Part shown: positions 56,001 through 64,000 of the stretch, in pieces
Layout: each line of letters opens with the position of its first letter
How positions within the stretch are numbered: position 1 is the first letter of the stretch
From: Amoebophrya sp. A120
Taxonomy: Eukaryota; Sar; Dinophyceae; Syndiniales; Amoebophryaceae
Reading direction: 5' to 3'
DNA: 64,000 bases
NCBI GenBank assembly: GCA_905178155.1
Contig: CAJINV010000016.1
Span: 1,109,199 to 1,173,198 of the forward strand
Notes under the pieces: generated by a model
The model's database searches: none
What the model was told of the DNA's origin: nothing
Seen by the model: the letters and a program-made list of their open reading frames with translations, nothing else
Translations under genes and position numbers: made by a program

Positions 56001-57489
56001 ACAAATGAAGGGCGGGAGGGGGAGTTGCGCGCTGTCATATGCGCCGTGGGACAGCGACAGAATGCGGTCGACGTTTTGGAAGGGCGAGGAACCAGGGGCC
56101 GGGGGGTTAGGAGGACTTTTGGTACACACACTCGCTGCTTTTCTTACCATGTGAATCTGATGCGATGATCATTTATTATGCCTAGAAGTACTCGAAGTAT
56201 GCCTTTCCGGACGTTAATAGCGCGACACGAATACACAGCAACTTGAACGCAACAAGAAAAAAACGTAGGTCTTCGACGAGCCTGTGGTGCTTCATTTCGA
56301 CCAAGAACCGAGGCACGACACGTCAGTTTCTCATCCAGTCGCTCCGGGAAAGAATAAAGGAAAGGCAAAGCGAAAAGGAAAGAAGCATGGAACAAATGAC
56401 CCAGCTCCTCAAGGTCGTTCTTGTGTTCCTTCGCGCGACAAGAAGCAGCTGCACGTTCGAGTGGTGACACCTGCCGAGGAGGACGAAATTCAGTTTCGAC
56501 GGGCTGGTACTGATTTATTCACTGACTTTGTCATGCAAATTCAGATTCTTTATGCGTGACACCTGCAGCGACGACGTTAGATTCCTGGAAAGCTGCCTCA
56601 AATTACGCCGAAAAATCGCCAATATCAAACCAGGCACAGCAGGAGCTGCCTCCAGCGACTTGAAGCTGCGGGTCGTGACCGCGAAGCCCGTGATGAAGAA
56701 TGTCGGCGCCAGCAGGGTATGAATTGCAAAAGCATCGTACTCGTGTAGATGCATTTACAAATTTCCGCAGCATGTTTAGAAACAAAATTTGCAATGCGGA
56801 ACTACCTTAAGATAAAAACTTGTAATGCATGACTGCAATTACTACGAGTGCGATACTTCTGCAGTTCATACAGGGAAGACAACCACAATTTCATCGACGA
56901 GCGAGATCTGGAAAACCCACAAACGAAGGAAGACTTGATCGCAGTGGATGAGAACGACGAGGAACAGCAGAAGCTCCTTCCTTCCACCATAGTACAATCG
57001 GACGATGACGAAGAAGAAGACGAAGCTTCTTCTATCATGATTCTCTCCAGACTGCAGCACCACTGCGAAACCTTCGCGGAGACGGTAAGTAGTTGGTTTA
57101 CAAGGAAACCGACGGAGCTTCTGAGTAGTAGAAGTGCTTCTTGCAGCAGCTCCACCGCGACGACCCAGAATGTTGGTTCTTCGGCTGCACCTCCAGGCGG
57201 TTCTTTGTCGCGACGGAACGACCAGATGAACAACTACGGCTCATCTTCTGACCACAGTGCGGCGGTCCAAGGAGCCTCGAGTAAAGAGCAGATCATCATC
57301 GCAGAGGATTTCCGCTTTGCAGTCATCATGTTGCTGTTTTTAACTTCAGTCCTGTACCTGTCAACGGTGGAGCACAACTTTCTGCAGGATTTTGTTCACG
57401 CCGTCCGGAAATATGTTCGCGTGAAATTCGGGCCGGGTCTGCACATCGGCGCGCCGGAAGCTGGCGTGGGGGATGTTCCGCATTCATAA
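47096..57489 (+). CDS. Large low-complexity protein with C-terminal membrane anchor
   Basis: Proposed exons 47096-49025, 49196-51520, 54647-54687, 54948-55456, 55713-55813, 56045-56121, 56269-56492, 56569-56717 and 56876-57489 give 5970 nt, about 1989 residues. The 56493-56568 intron is tentative; it is the only nearby GT-AG choice that keeps frame. Residues 1-640 are Ser/Thr/Asn-rich with one short coiled-coil-like segment (L-S-R-L-Q-E-Q-V-M-M-L-E-A-E-I). The next 775 are acidic and Glu/Gln-rich. After the introner cluster come an acidic helical region, a Lys-rich patch, and at about 1940-1960 a single hydrophobic helix, followed by a short C-terminal tail. No signal peptide, so it may be a tail-anchored endomembrane protein. 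No domain is recognised. The gene is one unit by frame continuity. Confidence 0.65.
49026..49195 (+). other. GT-AG intron
   Basis: Donor GTACTT after CATGCAG, acceptor TTTTCTTTCAG, 170 bp. Joins Tyr-His-Ala to Gly-Gly-Asp-Gln in phase 1; without it the frame ends at 49063. Confidence 0.8.
51581..54500. other. GC-rich island 3, inserted in an introner
   Basis: About 2.9 kb of strongly GC-rich DNA with stop-poor frames on both strands and no domain. Its ends interrupt a family A introner, so it is a real insertion, not merely local composition. The ends share a short inverted word ATTTCCGACA, too weak to define terminal repeats. A 33-bp inverted repeat lies near its middle. Confidence 0.75.
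53009..53119. repeat. 33-bp perfect inverted repeat in GC island 3
   Basis: Arms 53009-53041 and 53087-53119 are perfectly complementary, with a 45-nt loop. Both arms are AT-rich (AATATTTAGCTCGAAACGCG core) in GC-rich surroundings. The pairing continues imperfectly outward on each side (from about 52988 and to about 53145). Confidence 0.92.
54514..54572. repeat. Palindrome at right junction of GC island 3
   Basis: Twenty-nine-base arms separated by one base. The right arm is ordinary family A sequence (ATGAGAAATAAAATTTG...); the left arm is its inverted copy, placed at the end of the insertion. Confidence 0.88.
54688..54947 (+). mobile_element. Introner, family C
   Basis: Starts TATCAAATGTAAAAATG, ends ACATTTGATA. 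Direct repeat AGGCG at 54683-54687 and 54943-54947. Upstream exon is 41 nt. Frame restored. Confidence 0.9.
55457..55712 (+). mobile_element. Introner, family C
   Basis: Starts TATCAAATGC, ends GCATTTGATA. Direct repeat TCCTT at 55452-55456 and 55708-55712. Frame restored. Confidence 0.9.
55814..56044 (+). mobile_element. Introner, family G
   Basis: Starts TATGAGTGTGCACAACTCC, ends GCGCGCTGTCATA. Direct repeat TGCGC at 55809-55813 and 56040-56044. Same orientation as the copy at 10324. Frame restored. Confidence 0.88.
56122..56268 (+). other. GT-AG intron
   Basis: Donor GTACAC, acceptor AAAACGTAG, 147 bp, phase 0. Joins Gly-Leu-Leu to Val-Phe-Asp-Glu. Confidence 0.7.
56493..56568 (+). other. 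Tentative small GT-AG intron
   Basis: The frame must shift by one between about 56470 and 56590. The only GT in the interval whose distance to an AG fits is at 56493 (GTTTCG), with acceptors at 56544, 56568 or 56580 all keeping frame. CTGCAG at 56568 looks best. Confidence 0.35.
56718..56875 (+). mobile_element. Introner, family A
   Basis: Starts TATGAATTGCAAAAG, ends GCAGTTCATA. Direct repeat CAGGG at 56713-56717 and 56871-56875. Frame restored. Confidence 0.9.
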
Positions 57490-59045
57490 TGAATTCTGTG
57501 CGACGTTTCAATAGTAGAAAAGGGGTGAACAAAATAAATGCAGCAAGCTGTACAAGTCATCCGATAGTACAGGATGCAAGTTTAAATTAATGCACAAAAG
57601 TTCTTATTAGCACGTCGGGGGCTGCTCGGTTGTTAGAGCGGCGGCACGCCAAGTTTCAAATTTAGTTCTTGAGGTAGTTTTCAGAATCAGTACATCTTGA
57701 AAGAAGATGTCTATGCCAGTAGAAAAACTTTGACAAACAGCGTAAAAAAAATTCACAGAAGGCAATCGCAATAAACAGTTGACAAAAAAATTATATCATC
57801 TCAGCAGCTTGGCCTCCAATCGTTGATTCATTGTTGCAAATTTGACAGAAATACACCCAGATAGAAACCAACTTCAAACTCGAGAATAAACCGTAGTTTT
57901 TTACTTGTATGTAAACCATCTTCAATATGGTAGTGTCAGGTTTGAAATGGTCAAAGTTGAAATAATTTGTAATGCATAAAATGCATGGCCCGAAGTACGT
58001 GCGTTGCAGAGCGGGAAAGTGAGGCCGATTGTAAGCCTGTTTGGGGTTACAGCTCGAGCTGCTAAAGTAGCTTGAGAAAACCACCCTTCTTTGCCTAAAC
58101 AGCATGACAGACTGGATTTAGGGACCGCCGAAATTTGTCATGCGCCAATTGGAAACTGGGTTCCAACTGGCATCCATTTTATGCATGACAAATCATTTCA
58201 ACTTTGTCGATTTCGATTCTGACAGTTCCATATTCAATGTAACCTGTACAAATTCATCCCGTTCGTATTATCTATGAAACTTCTTGTACAAGAAAAACTC
58301 CCATGTAGAATATTTCCGCTCACTCTAATTTAATAGCTACTAGTTATCTTACACCCAACAACTCTATATCTAGCTTGAACCAAGAATCTTTATTCTGCCG
58401 CTGTATTTACGAAACCAACGAAACCAAGATACGCCACAGGATGGTAAAAATGCGGAGGAGATGTCCTTGGATGGGTTTGAGCAATGCATTTGTACCAATA
58501 TTAAGAGGAAAAAATGAAGAACAAGCAAAAATCTCGCGCATCTTTTCCGGCTGGTGTTGGTGAATAGGCAAGATGCTCCTGCAGGAGGGGTTTGCCGGCT
58601 GCGTTGTCGGTAAATTTAGTCTTTTCTCTAGCGCTTGGGGAAAGAGGTTGTATCCGTACGAGAGACTGTGTGTGTGATTGAGACGCAGGACAACTCTTCT
58701 ACTAGGGGAGCTGTGGAGGTCGCGAAGGCAAATTTTTGACGAGTCTTGAGGGAGTTTCGTAGGTTTCTTGTACTACCATTGCGGTTGTTCTTCTCGTCGT
58801 CTGCAGTCAGGCCTCATTTACCACCACGCCGACCGTTTTGGACGAAATTCCAATTGGTCACGGGAAGGAAAAACGGAGTAAACAGAGCAGAAAATCTGGT
58901 ACGTTGAAAATGAAATTACTAGAGACGCGCGGCCGAAGACCACATTTTCATATTTTCAAACCGAAATGAAATGGGAAAAGGATCGATGAGTTCCTCTAAT
59001 TCACACAAGATCAAGATGTTGATGTAGTTAATCAAAGCGAAAGCG
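57490..59045. other. Non-coding stretch containing the only intergenic introner
   Basis: No supported gene; AT-rich. A complete family D element lies at 57926-58237. Confidence 0.5.
57926..58237 (+). mobile_element. Family D element outside any recognised coding exon
   Basis: Starts TATGGTAGTGTCAGG, ends CTGACAGTTCCATA. Perfect direct repeat TTCAA at 57921-57925 and 58233-58237. No open frame on either side, so it is in a UTR, an unseen gene or intergenic DNA. Confidence 0.88.
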
Positions 59046-60094
59046 ATGTCATTGCAGTTTTTCTTCCGGCGTTGTCGCCTGCGCCAGCAGGCCGCCGGCG
59101 GTCGAGCTCCTGCTGTCAGTCCAGGGACTTCTAAGTACGGCTCCGCGTTGCTGTCCACGGCGACGTTTGGCGCGGCAGGGATGTTGTTTCATCTCAGTCC
59201 TGGTATAGTGGTTCTTTTGCTAGAAACATAGATGGGGAAGAAACATATTTTATATTTTCTTGTTAATTTCAAATCTTCTTCATTGCTCAACAACGTCGAG
59301 GACGTGGAGTATGGGCAAGAATATTGATAATTCTCCCATCATTTTTCAACATCAACTGAAAACAAGGTATCGCGAATGGATTAGTCCCTGCAGCTACAGA
59401 GGACGATCCTTCGGCTTCGAATGGCCCCACGAAGACTTCTAACATGCAGGACATCGTCTTGGACGACAAGGGTGGGCAAGAATTCACGGAGGTGGAGATC
59501 GAAGAAGATACGGAAATAAGCGAAGATGCTGTCGCAAGCCAGGAGCAGGAGGGCCTGTTCTTCGAAATGCGAGCCGGTGACGTCCCAGTGGTTGTCGTGG
59601 AGATGCGGCGCCCTGAATCTCTTTTCCTCACACCAGGAGATGACACAGGTGCAGCGCGTGAGGCGGCCTTCGGCTTCGGGCTGGGAAAAACTAAAACAAT
59701 TTCTGATAACAAGAAGATCCCGGCTGAACCAGCCAGAGTTTTTTCCTATTCGCAGTTGACAGCACAGATTAAAGATGAAGGTAAGAAATATCAGAATGTG
59801 CCAGAGAGTGACCAGCGTGACAGTCGCACTTTCGGCGTGAATGGGAGCAATGTACTAGTTTATCAGCAGATTGGCATGCCAGAGGATGACTCTCAGAAGC
59901 CTATTGTTGTTATTGAGCACAAAGGCTTGCAGTATATGTTTCAGAAAGATGATCAAGGCACTTCTTTTCACATTGTGCCACTTGATATTTTAGAATCTTC
60001 ACAAGGAGAAAAGGATGAACAAAAAACGAGCAGCCGGAAAAGTAGCAGAAGAAGTAGCAGAAAAAGTATGAGGAGCTTGAGGGGAGGACAGTAG
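59046..60094 (+). CDS. Unknown ~294-residue protein with basic N-terminus
   Basis: Exons 59046-59202 and 59367-60094 give 885 nt, 294 residues. The first 50 residues are rich in Arg, Ala, Ser and Gln with no acidic residue, as in a mitochondrial presequence, then a short hydrophobic stretch; targeting is only a possibility. The middle is acidic and Val-rich. Residues of about 200-255 have a strand-rich look (V-L-V-Y-Q-Q-I-G, I-V-V-I-E-H-K-G-L-Q-Y). The tail is a Ser-Arg-Lys repeat. I do not recognise a family. No introner, one GT-AG intron. Confidence 0.65.
59203..59366 (+). other. GT-AG intron
   Basis: Donor GTATAG, acceptor GAAAACAAG, 164 bp, phase 1. The acceptor lacks a pyrimidine tract, but the join keeps a long open frame. 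Confidence 0.65.
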
Positions 60095-60845
60095 GAGGTG
60101 CAACCCTGAAGCTACAGCGCCCTCCCTAGCTTCACTCCAGAACTAAAAAGAATTCCACTTCTATTTTCACCCTGTATTGGCACCGGGTAGCATCATCATC
60201 TCGTCCATCGTCGGTACAGAGCATCATTTTTGTCATTGTGATAATCACAAATGCTGGAACAAACTCAGAGAGTACGACTTGATAGAAGAAGATTTCTCAA
60301 AGAACTCGACGAGATACCCAACATTTTTTTAACGCCCTGACTCACCCTGTTGAGTTATCCTTGTCGCAGCAGCTTCATGGTTCGCCATTCATGTGTTCGC
60401 GTTTGAGTTATAATTTCGTCGAGCGTCGGCATTATGTTCATCGGTTGTGTTTGTTTGATGTTTATCCCCTTTGTGGCCGGACGAAACTTTTTGTTTTTCT
60501 TTTTTTGTGTTTTTCTTTCATTCATCAGCAATCTACCAGACCTAGCCGCAAGAACGCGAGGACGAGCGTGACTTGGTTTTCTTTCCTCCGCATTCGGCAT
60601 CGGTGTGAGTTTCCATTTACGTCCTCATTCAGATTCCCTTTATTCTTGTTTTTGACAGGTGAAGATTTGGTGTCGGTTCAGTGCTCAACATCACACGCTT
60701 TTGCACGCTCCTACTGAGGCATTACGATCTTGGAAGAAGTTTAAGTTACAATTTCACCTCGTATTAGGGTACCTGGTGTCGTCGAAATACAGCATTTAAA
60801 TCTATCCGCACGCACGACCACGACACGAGCGCGAAATCAAAATAA
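60095..60845. other. Non-coding stretch before the EF-hand gene
   Basis: No supported gene or introner; T-rich tracts. Confidence 0.5.
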
Positions 60846-62834
60846 ATGGCCGACCAGCCCAAGAACGAAACTCCGCCGACATCGGCCTCTGACGCGGCGG
60901 CCACTCCTGTTTCCAGAACAGATTCTGAAAAAGCAGCACCGACTCTACTCGAGGCCTCACAGAAAGTACCTGCGGGAGCGACTACAGGGGCCGCTGCGCA
61001 AGGAGGCGATGACGTCGGGAAGACAAGTAGTGTGTCAGGTAATAATATTTCCGGACCTCTATGATTTGAAAGTTGTGAGTGCATCTTGCTGCAGTCCTGG
61101 TTGTTGCGGTGCTGACGTAGTTATAACTTCACACTCACGTTGACGTTCACCTTCTTGAGGTTCACGTTCACGTTCACCTTGACGGTTCCGTATCAATGGA
61201 TTGATGCGCAAAATAAAATTACTAGCTGCAGCTTGCATTGTTCTTGACCCTCAACCTAGTCAAACTCAATCTTAATCCACTCCAACTGCAGGGAAGCAAG
61301 AGTCCAGCAGTGCCTCCGCCGCGGTAACCAAATCCCAAGAATCGGAGCAGGGCGGAGCTACTGCAGATGAAAGGCAGGAGCCGGAAACCGCCGATAGTAC
61401 CGCACCGAAAAAAGTGACGGTTGTTCTTGTCGCAGACAGCTCTGCAGAAGTAGGCGGTGAACAACCGACAGCGGCTGAAGGAGACGGCGATACAGAAGTA
61501 GGTGTTGAAAACACGACGACACCATCAGGAGCAAAAGACCAGGAGAACGGGGACGAAGGTCAAGATGAAGAAACCCAGGAATCATTCGCCCTCAGGACGA
61601 AATCCTCGTACGAAAGGGAGCTTCTCGGCGACAAGTCCCTGGTACGCTACGATGTGATATGCATTGCAAACGTTGAAGTATCGTGCAGCTCGTCGTGAAA
61701 GTCACTGCAATTTGGCATGACAGATCTACTTTCTACTTGACTCAATTTGCATGAGAATAAATTTGGTTTTTTTCATCTGAAAAAATTCCCACTTTTTACC
61801 ACGATGCTACTTTGCAATGCATACGTGAGCAACACCTACGACTTCGCCCCGTTCGAGATCGCGGACTTTGCCCGGGGGTACCACTTAGTCGATGTTCTTG
61901 GGGACGAAATTCTGGGGGAGCGGGGCATCATTAGAGTGCTGGAGATCATTGGGCAACAGGGTACTATAAAGTTTTGTTGTTGTTGTAAATCTCCATGCAT
62001 GACGATGTTGGTCCATGACAAAATCGAATCGTGTTTCACGTCATGCAAATGACAAACTTGTGTGAGAAGATTTTTATCAAAAGAACCAAAACAGCCGAAT
62101 CCGAGTTCGTTTTCCAGACGGCACTGAACAAGACCGACCCAGAGGGCAAGGGTATTTGGAACTTCCAGAGCTTCGTCGACATTATGGCGCTTTTCCGGAA
62201 ACCGCCGTTGACGGAAACGGATCTGCGGGAAACGTTCGATCTGATGGACCGGGATAAGGGCGGAACCATCTCCGCGGGAGAATTAAGAACCATGATGACG
62301 TGTGTCGGGGAATCGCTGACCACGGAGGAATATCAAATGCAAAAATATCTGGGTCTGGAAGAATGCAAGTTTGTCATGCTTGTTTGGCATGACTCGAGAA
62401 TCTGTGTTGTTCGGGCACGAAAAGGCCCTCTTCCCTGTCATGCCAAAACGCATTTTGCCATGCGGAATAAGTAAGACATGGCAGCCAAAAAATTTGTCAT
62501 GAATAGCTGCGTATTGTAGTGCGTCTATCATTCACTTTTAGCATTACAAGTTTCCAGACCCAGACATATTTGCAATCCATAAGGAAGCGGAAGACATGGT
62601 GGCCTTGGCGGATGCGGACTGCATATCCCGTGCAAAAGTATCGTACTCGTAGTAATTGCAAATATGCATGACAAATCTTCTTCCCGAGCTAAAACAGCAT
62701 TACAAATTTTCTTTCTCATGCTAAGCAAATTTGTCATGCGATTTATACTAGTACGATGCTTTTGCATTGCATACTGCAGTGGGGAAATCGATTTCCAGGA
62801 ATTCCGGTCCTTTGTCCTCTCGGGGGCGGTGTGA
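60846..62834 (+). CDS. EF-hand calcium-binding protein with disordered N-terminus
   Basis: Exons 60846-61038, 61292-61657, 61829-61960, 62095-62330, 62587-62623 and 62779-62834 give 1020 nt, 339 residues. The first 180 residues are Ala/Thr/Glu-rich and probably disordered. The C-terminal 150 residues form a calmodulin/troponin-C-like module. The third EF loop is D-R-D-K-G-G-T-I-S-A-G-E and the fourth D-A-D-C-S-G-E-I-D-F-Q-E; both have Asp at 1 and 3 and Glu at 12, so should bind calcium. The two earlier hands are degenerate (one reads D-P-E-G-K-G-I-W-N-F). The target is unknown; centrin- or calmodulin-like regulators are the nearest families. The fourth loop is split by a family A introner between Cys and Ser. 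Three introners and two GT-AG introns. Confidence 0.88.
61039..61291 (+). other. GT-AG intron in EF-hand gene
   Basis: Donor GTAATA, acceptor TCCAACTGCAG, 253 bp, phase 1. Contains a short GTTCAC microsatellite-like run near 61170. Confidence 0.8.
61658..61828. mobile_element. Introner, divergent family A
   Basis: Starts TATGCATTGCAAA, ends TTTGCAATGCATA. Flanks TGTGA (61653-61657) and CGTGA (61824-61828) differ at one base. Interior has drifted from family A, and the two ends look alike so orientation is unclear. Frame restored. Confidence 0.82.
61961..62094 (+). other. GT-AG intron in EF-hand gene
   Basis: Donor GTACTA, acceptor CCAAAACAG, 134 bp, phase 1. Joins Gly-Gln-Gln to Ala-Glu-Ser. 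Confidence 0.75.
62331..62586 (+). mobile_element. Introner, family C, in EF-hand gene
   Basis: Starts TATCAAATGC, ends GCAATCCATA. Direct repeat AGGAA at 62326-62330 and 62582-62586. Frame restored between EF hands 3 and 4. Confidence 0.9.
62624..62778 (-). mobile_element. Introner, family A, inverted, inside EF loop 4
   Basis: Starts TATCCCGTGCAAAAG, ends GCATTGCATA. Direct repeat CTGCA at 62619-62623 and 62774-62778. Removal rebuilds the calcium-binding loop. Confidence 0.9.
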
Positions 62835-64000
62835 GGAAGTGGACAATGGTCGTTGATGGGGAAGCGACTTGATTTCGAAATTTTGCGATTCAGATTCTTG
62901 CGTGTAGTACTAGCTTAAGTGGACTACTTTATTTGTGATCTTCTGCTACAGTGAACCAATCGCTGAGAGACAGAAAGTGTAAGATTGATTCAGAGGTGCC
63001 GGGTCGTGCACGATGTCATTTATATCGAAAATTAATGACCACATTTTTGAGTTTGTTGAGTGAGTGAGCCGTGAGAGAAGGAGTGACCACCGACCTCCAG
63101 ACTAGTCAACTACAGTAGAGGACAGAAGTTGATTACACAAGATAGTTTTCAATGATTTAGATTTTGCATTGTCACAGAATTGAACATCATGACGCAGTAA
63201 AACATTATCCTGTACAATTACATTTGGAAATCATGGAGTTGTGAGCGAATGCCAAGAACATGTAGTAGAATACAACCACAACGACTACATATTGAGAAGA
63301 ATGCGAATGGAGAAGTGGCAATCGCAATGGTCCGCTCTGCCTAGTTCCCAGTTGGCTTAGTACCTGGTACTCGGTAGCCACGTCCGTGTTGCAGTTGTTC
63401 TGGTCTCGCAAAGTCTTTATGGCTGATAGATGTGTTTTGCTGCGTCGTTTCCTCTGACTGTTTTGATTGACACTAATGTTTTGAGTTTGCATTTATTTCT
63501 TTTACAAAGTTCTTCTTGGTCCAGGCACCCTCACTTAATTTACCCACGGCCACGCCATTTTTTCTCCGACTGACGATCCCACATTTTTTTTTCTCTATTC
63601 TTTTTCTTGCAGGTTGCATTCATAATTTTTCGTCGCTCACTTCTTTGTTTTTCTGCAATCTAAACTACCTCGCAGCTTTCTGTTGACCAACGTAACTGCA
63701 TAGATACCCTAGTTTGACCTTGACGATCCTGCTGTGATGGAGAGTAGATCCCTAGGTTGACGCTCCAGCTTTTGTTCTTTTCAAGAACAAATTAAAATTC
63801 ACAAAACGGTTGAAACAAGGAGGATCCGGAAGATCCCGCCGGCTTCATACGACAGTAAGTAGCGACGCGACAACGCTTAAGTAATCAAAGAGACACTGGT
63901 GGTGCTGCCACCGAAATAAAGTCTACTTACTGTGACTTGTCTTGCTTCCAGCAGAAATCAGCAGGAGTAGCGTTTCCTGTTTTATTTCTTTTTCCTTGCC
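62835..64000. other. Non-coding right end of window
   Basis: 3' flank of the EF-hand gene; AT-rich with pyrimidine tracts. No supported gene or introner. Confidence 0.5.

Noticed and set aside
3827-62778. CRISPR-like reading of the repeated short palindromic elements
   Set aside because: The repeats are terminal inverted repeats of dispersed elements flanked by different 5-bp duplications, not a regular repeat-spacer array, and the genome is eukaryotic.
1-64000. tRNA, rRNA or snRNA genes
   Set aside because: I looked for cloverleaf-type and conserved rRNA stretches by eye and found none that hold up; a covariance-model search would be needed to exclude small ones.

Overview
The window looks like nuclear DNA of a dinoflagellate-lineage protist. 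The best fit is a parasitic syndinian such as Amoebophrya, whose genomes are reported to contain introner elements with terminal inverted repeats and direct repeats; that assignment is inference. Everything I can call as a gene lies on the + strand, in a head-to-tail array of 11 convincing genes plus two small candidates. No bacterial operon signals, RNA genes, CRISPR array or organelle genes were seen.

The dominant feature is a swarm of 44 short insertions (about 110-330 bp, a few enlarged by nested inserts), 43 of them inside reading frames. Each starts TA(T) and ends ATA or nearly so, has terminal inverted repeats, and is flanked by a 5-bp direct repeat (34 identical, 10 with 1-2 mismatches). 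Removing the element plus one copy of the repeat restores the reading frame. This was checked arithmetically: for nine genes the exon lengths sum to a multiple of three, and for a tenth they do so with one tentative small GT-AG intron. I sorted them by ends and interior into families here named A to L (letters H and I not used for introners). They behave as introns without GT-AG ends. The same genes also carry about ten ordinary GT-AG introns.

Layout. 1-1.5 kb: GC-rich non-coding island. 2.2-2.5 kb: small RIIa/Dpy-30-like protein. 3.7-18.2 kb: a ~3139-residue membrane protein (signal sequence, Gly-rich beta-helix-like ectodomain, GCC2/GCC3-like Cys module, transmembrane helix, long cytoplasmic part, C-terminal helices) interrupted by 21 introners. 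19.1-27.2 kb: ~2525-residue protein ending in a Rubicon-homology zinc domain. 27.7-28.9 kb: second GC-rich island. 29.3-32.1 and 36.4-40.3 kb: two tandem paralogues of an unrecognised secreted or surface Cys-rich single-pass protein. 33.4-35.5 kb: protein with an NTF2/SnoaL-like segment. 41.1-43.3 kb: histidine phosphatase. 44.2-45.8 kb: His/Ser-rich, Arg-rich membrane protein. 47.1-57.5 kb: ~1990-residue low-complexity protein with a C-terminal membrane anchor; one of its introners holds a 2.9-kb GC-rich insertion. 59.0-60.1 kb: unknown ~294-residue protein. 60.8-62.8 kb: EF-hand protein. The end is non-coding.

The genes do not form a recognisable pathway; several encode surface or endomembrane proteins. 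The biology of interest is the introner system: many families, both orientations, two intron classes in one gene, and nested insertions.
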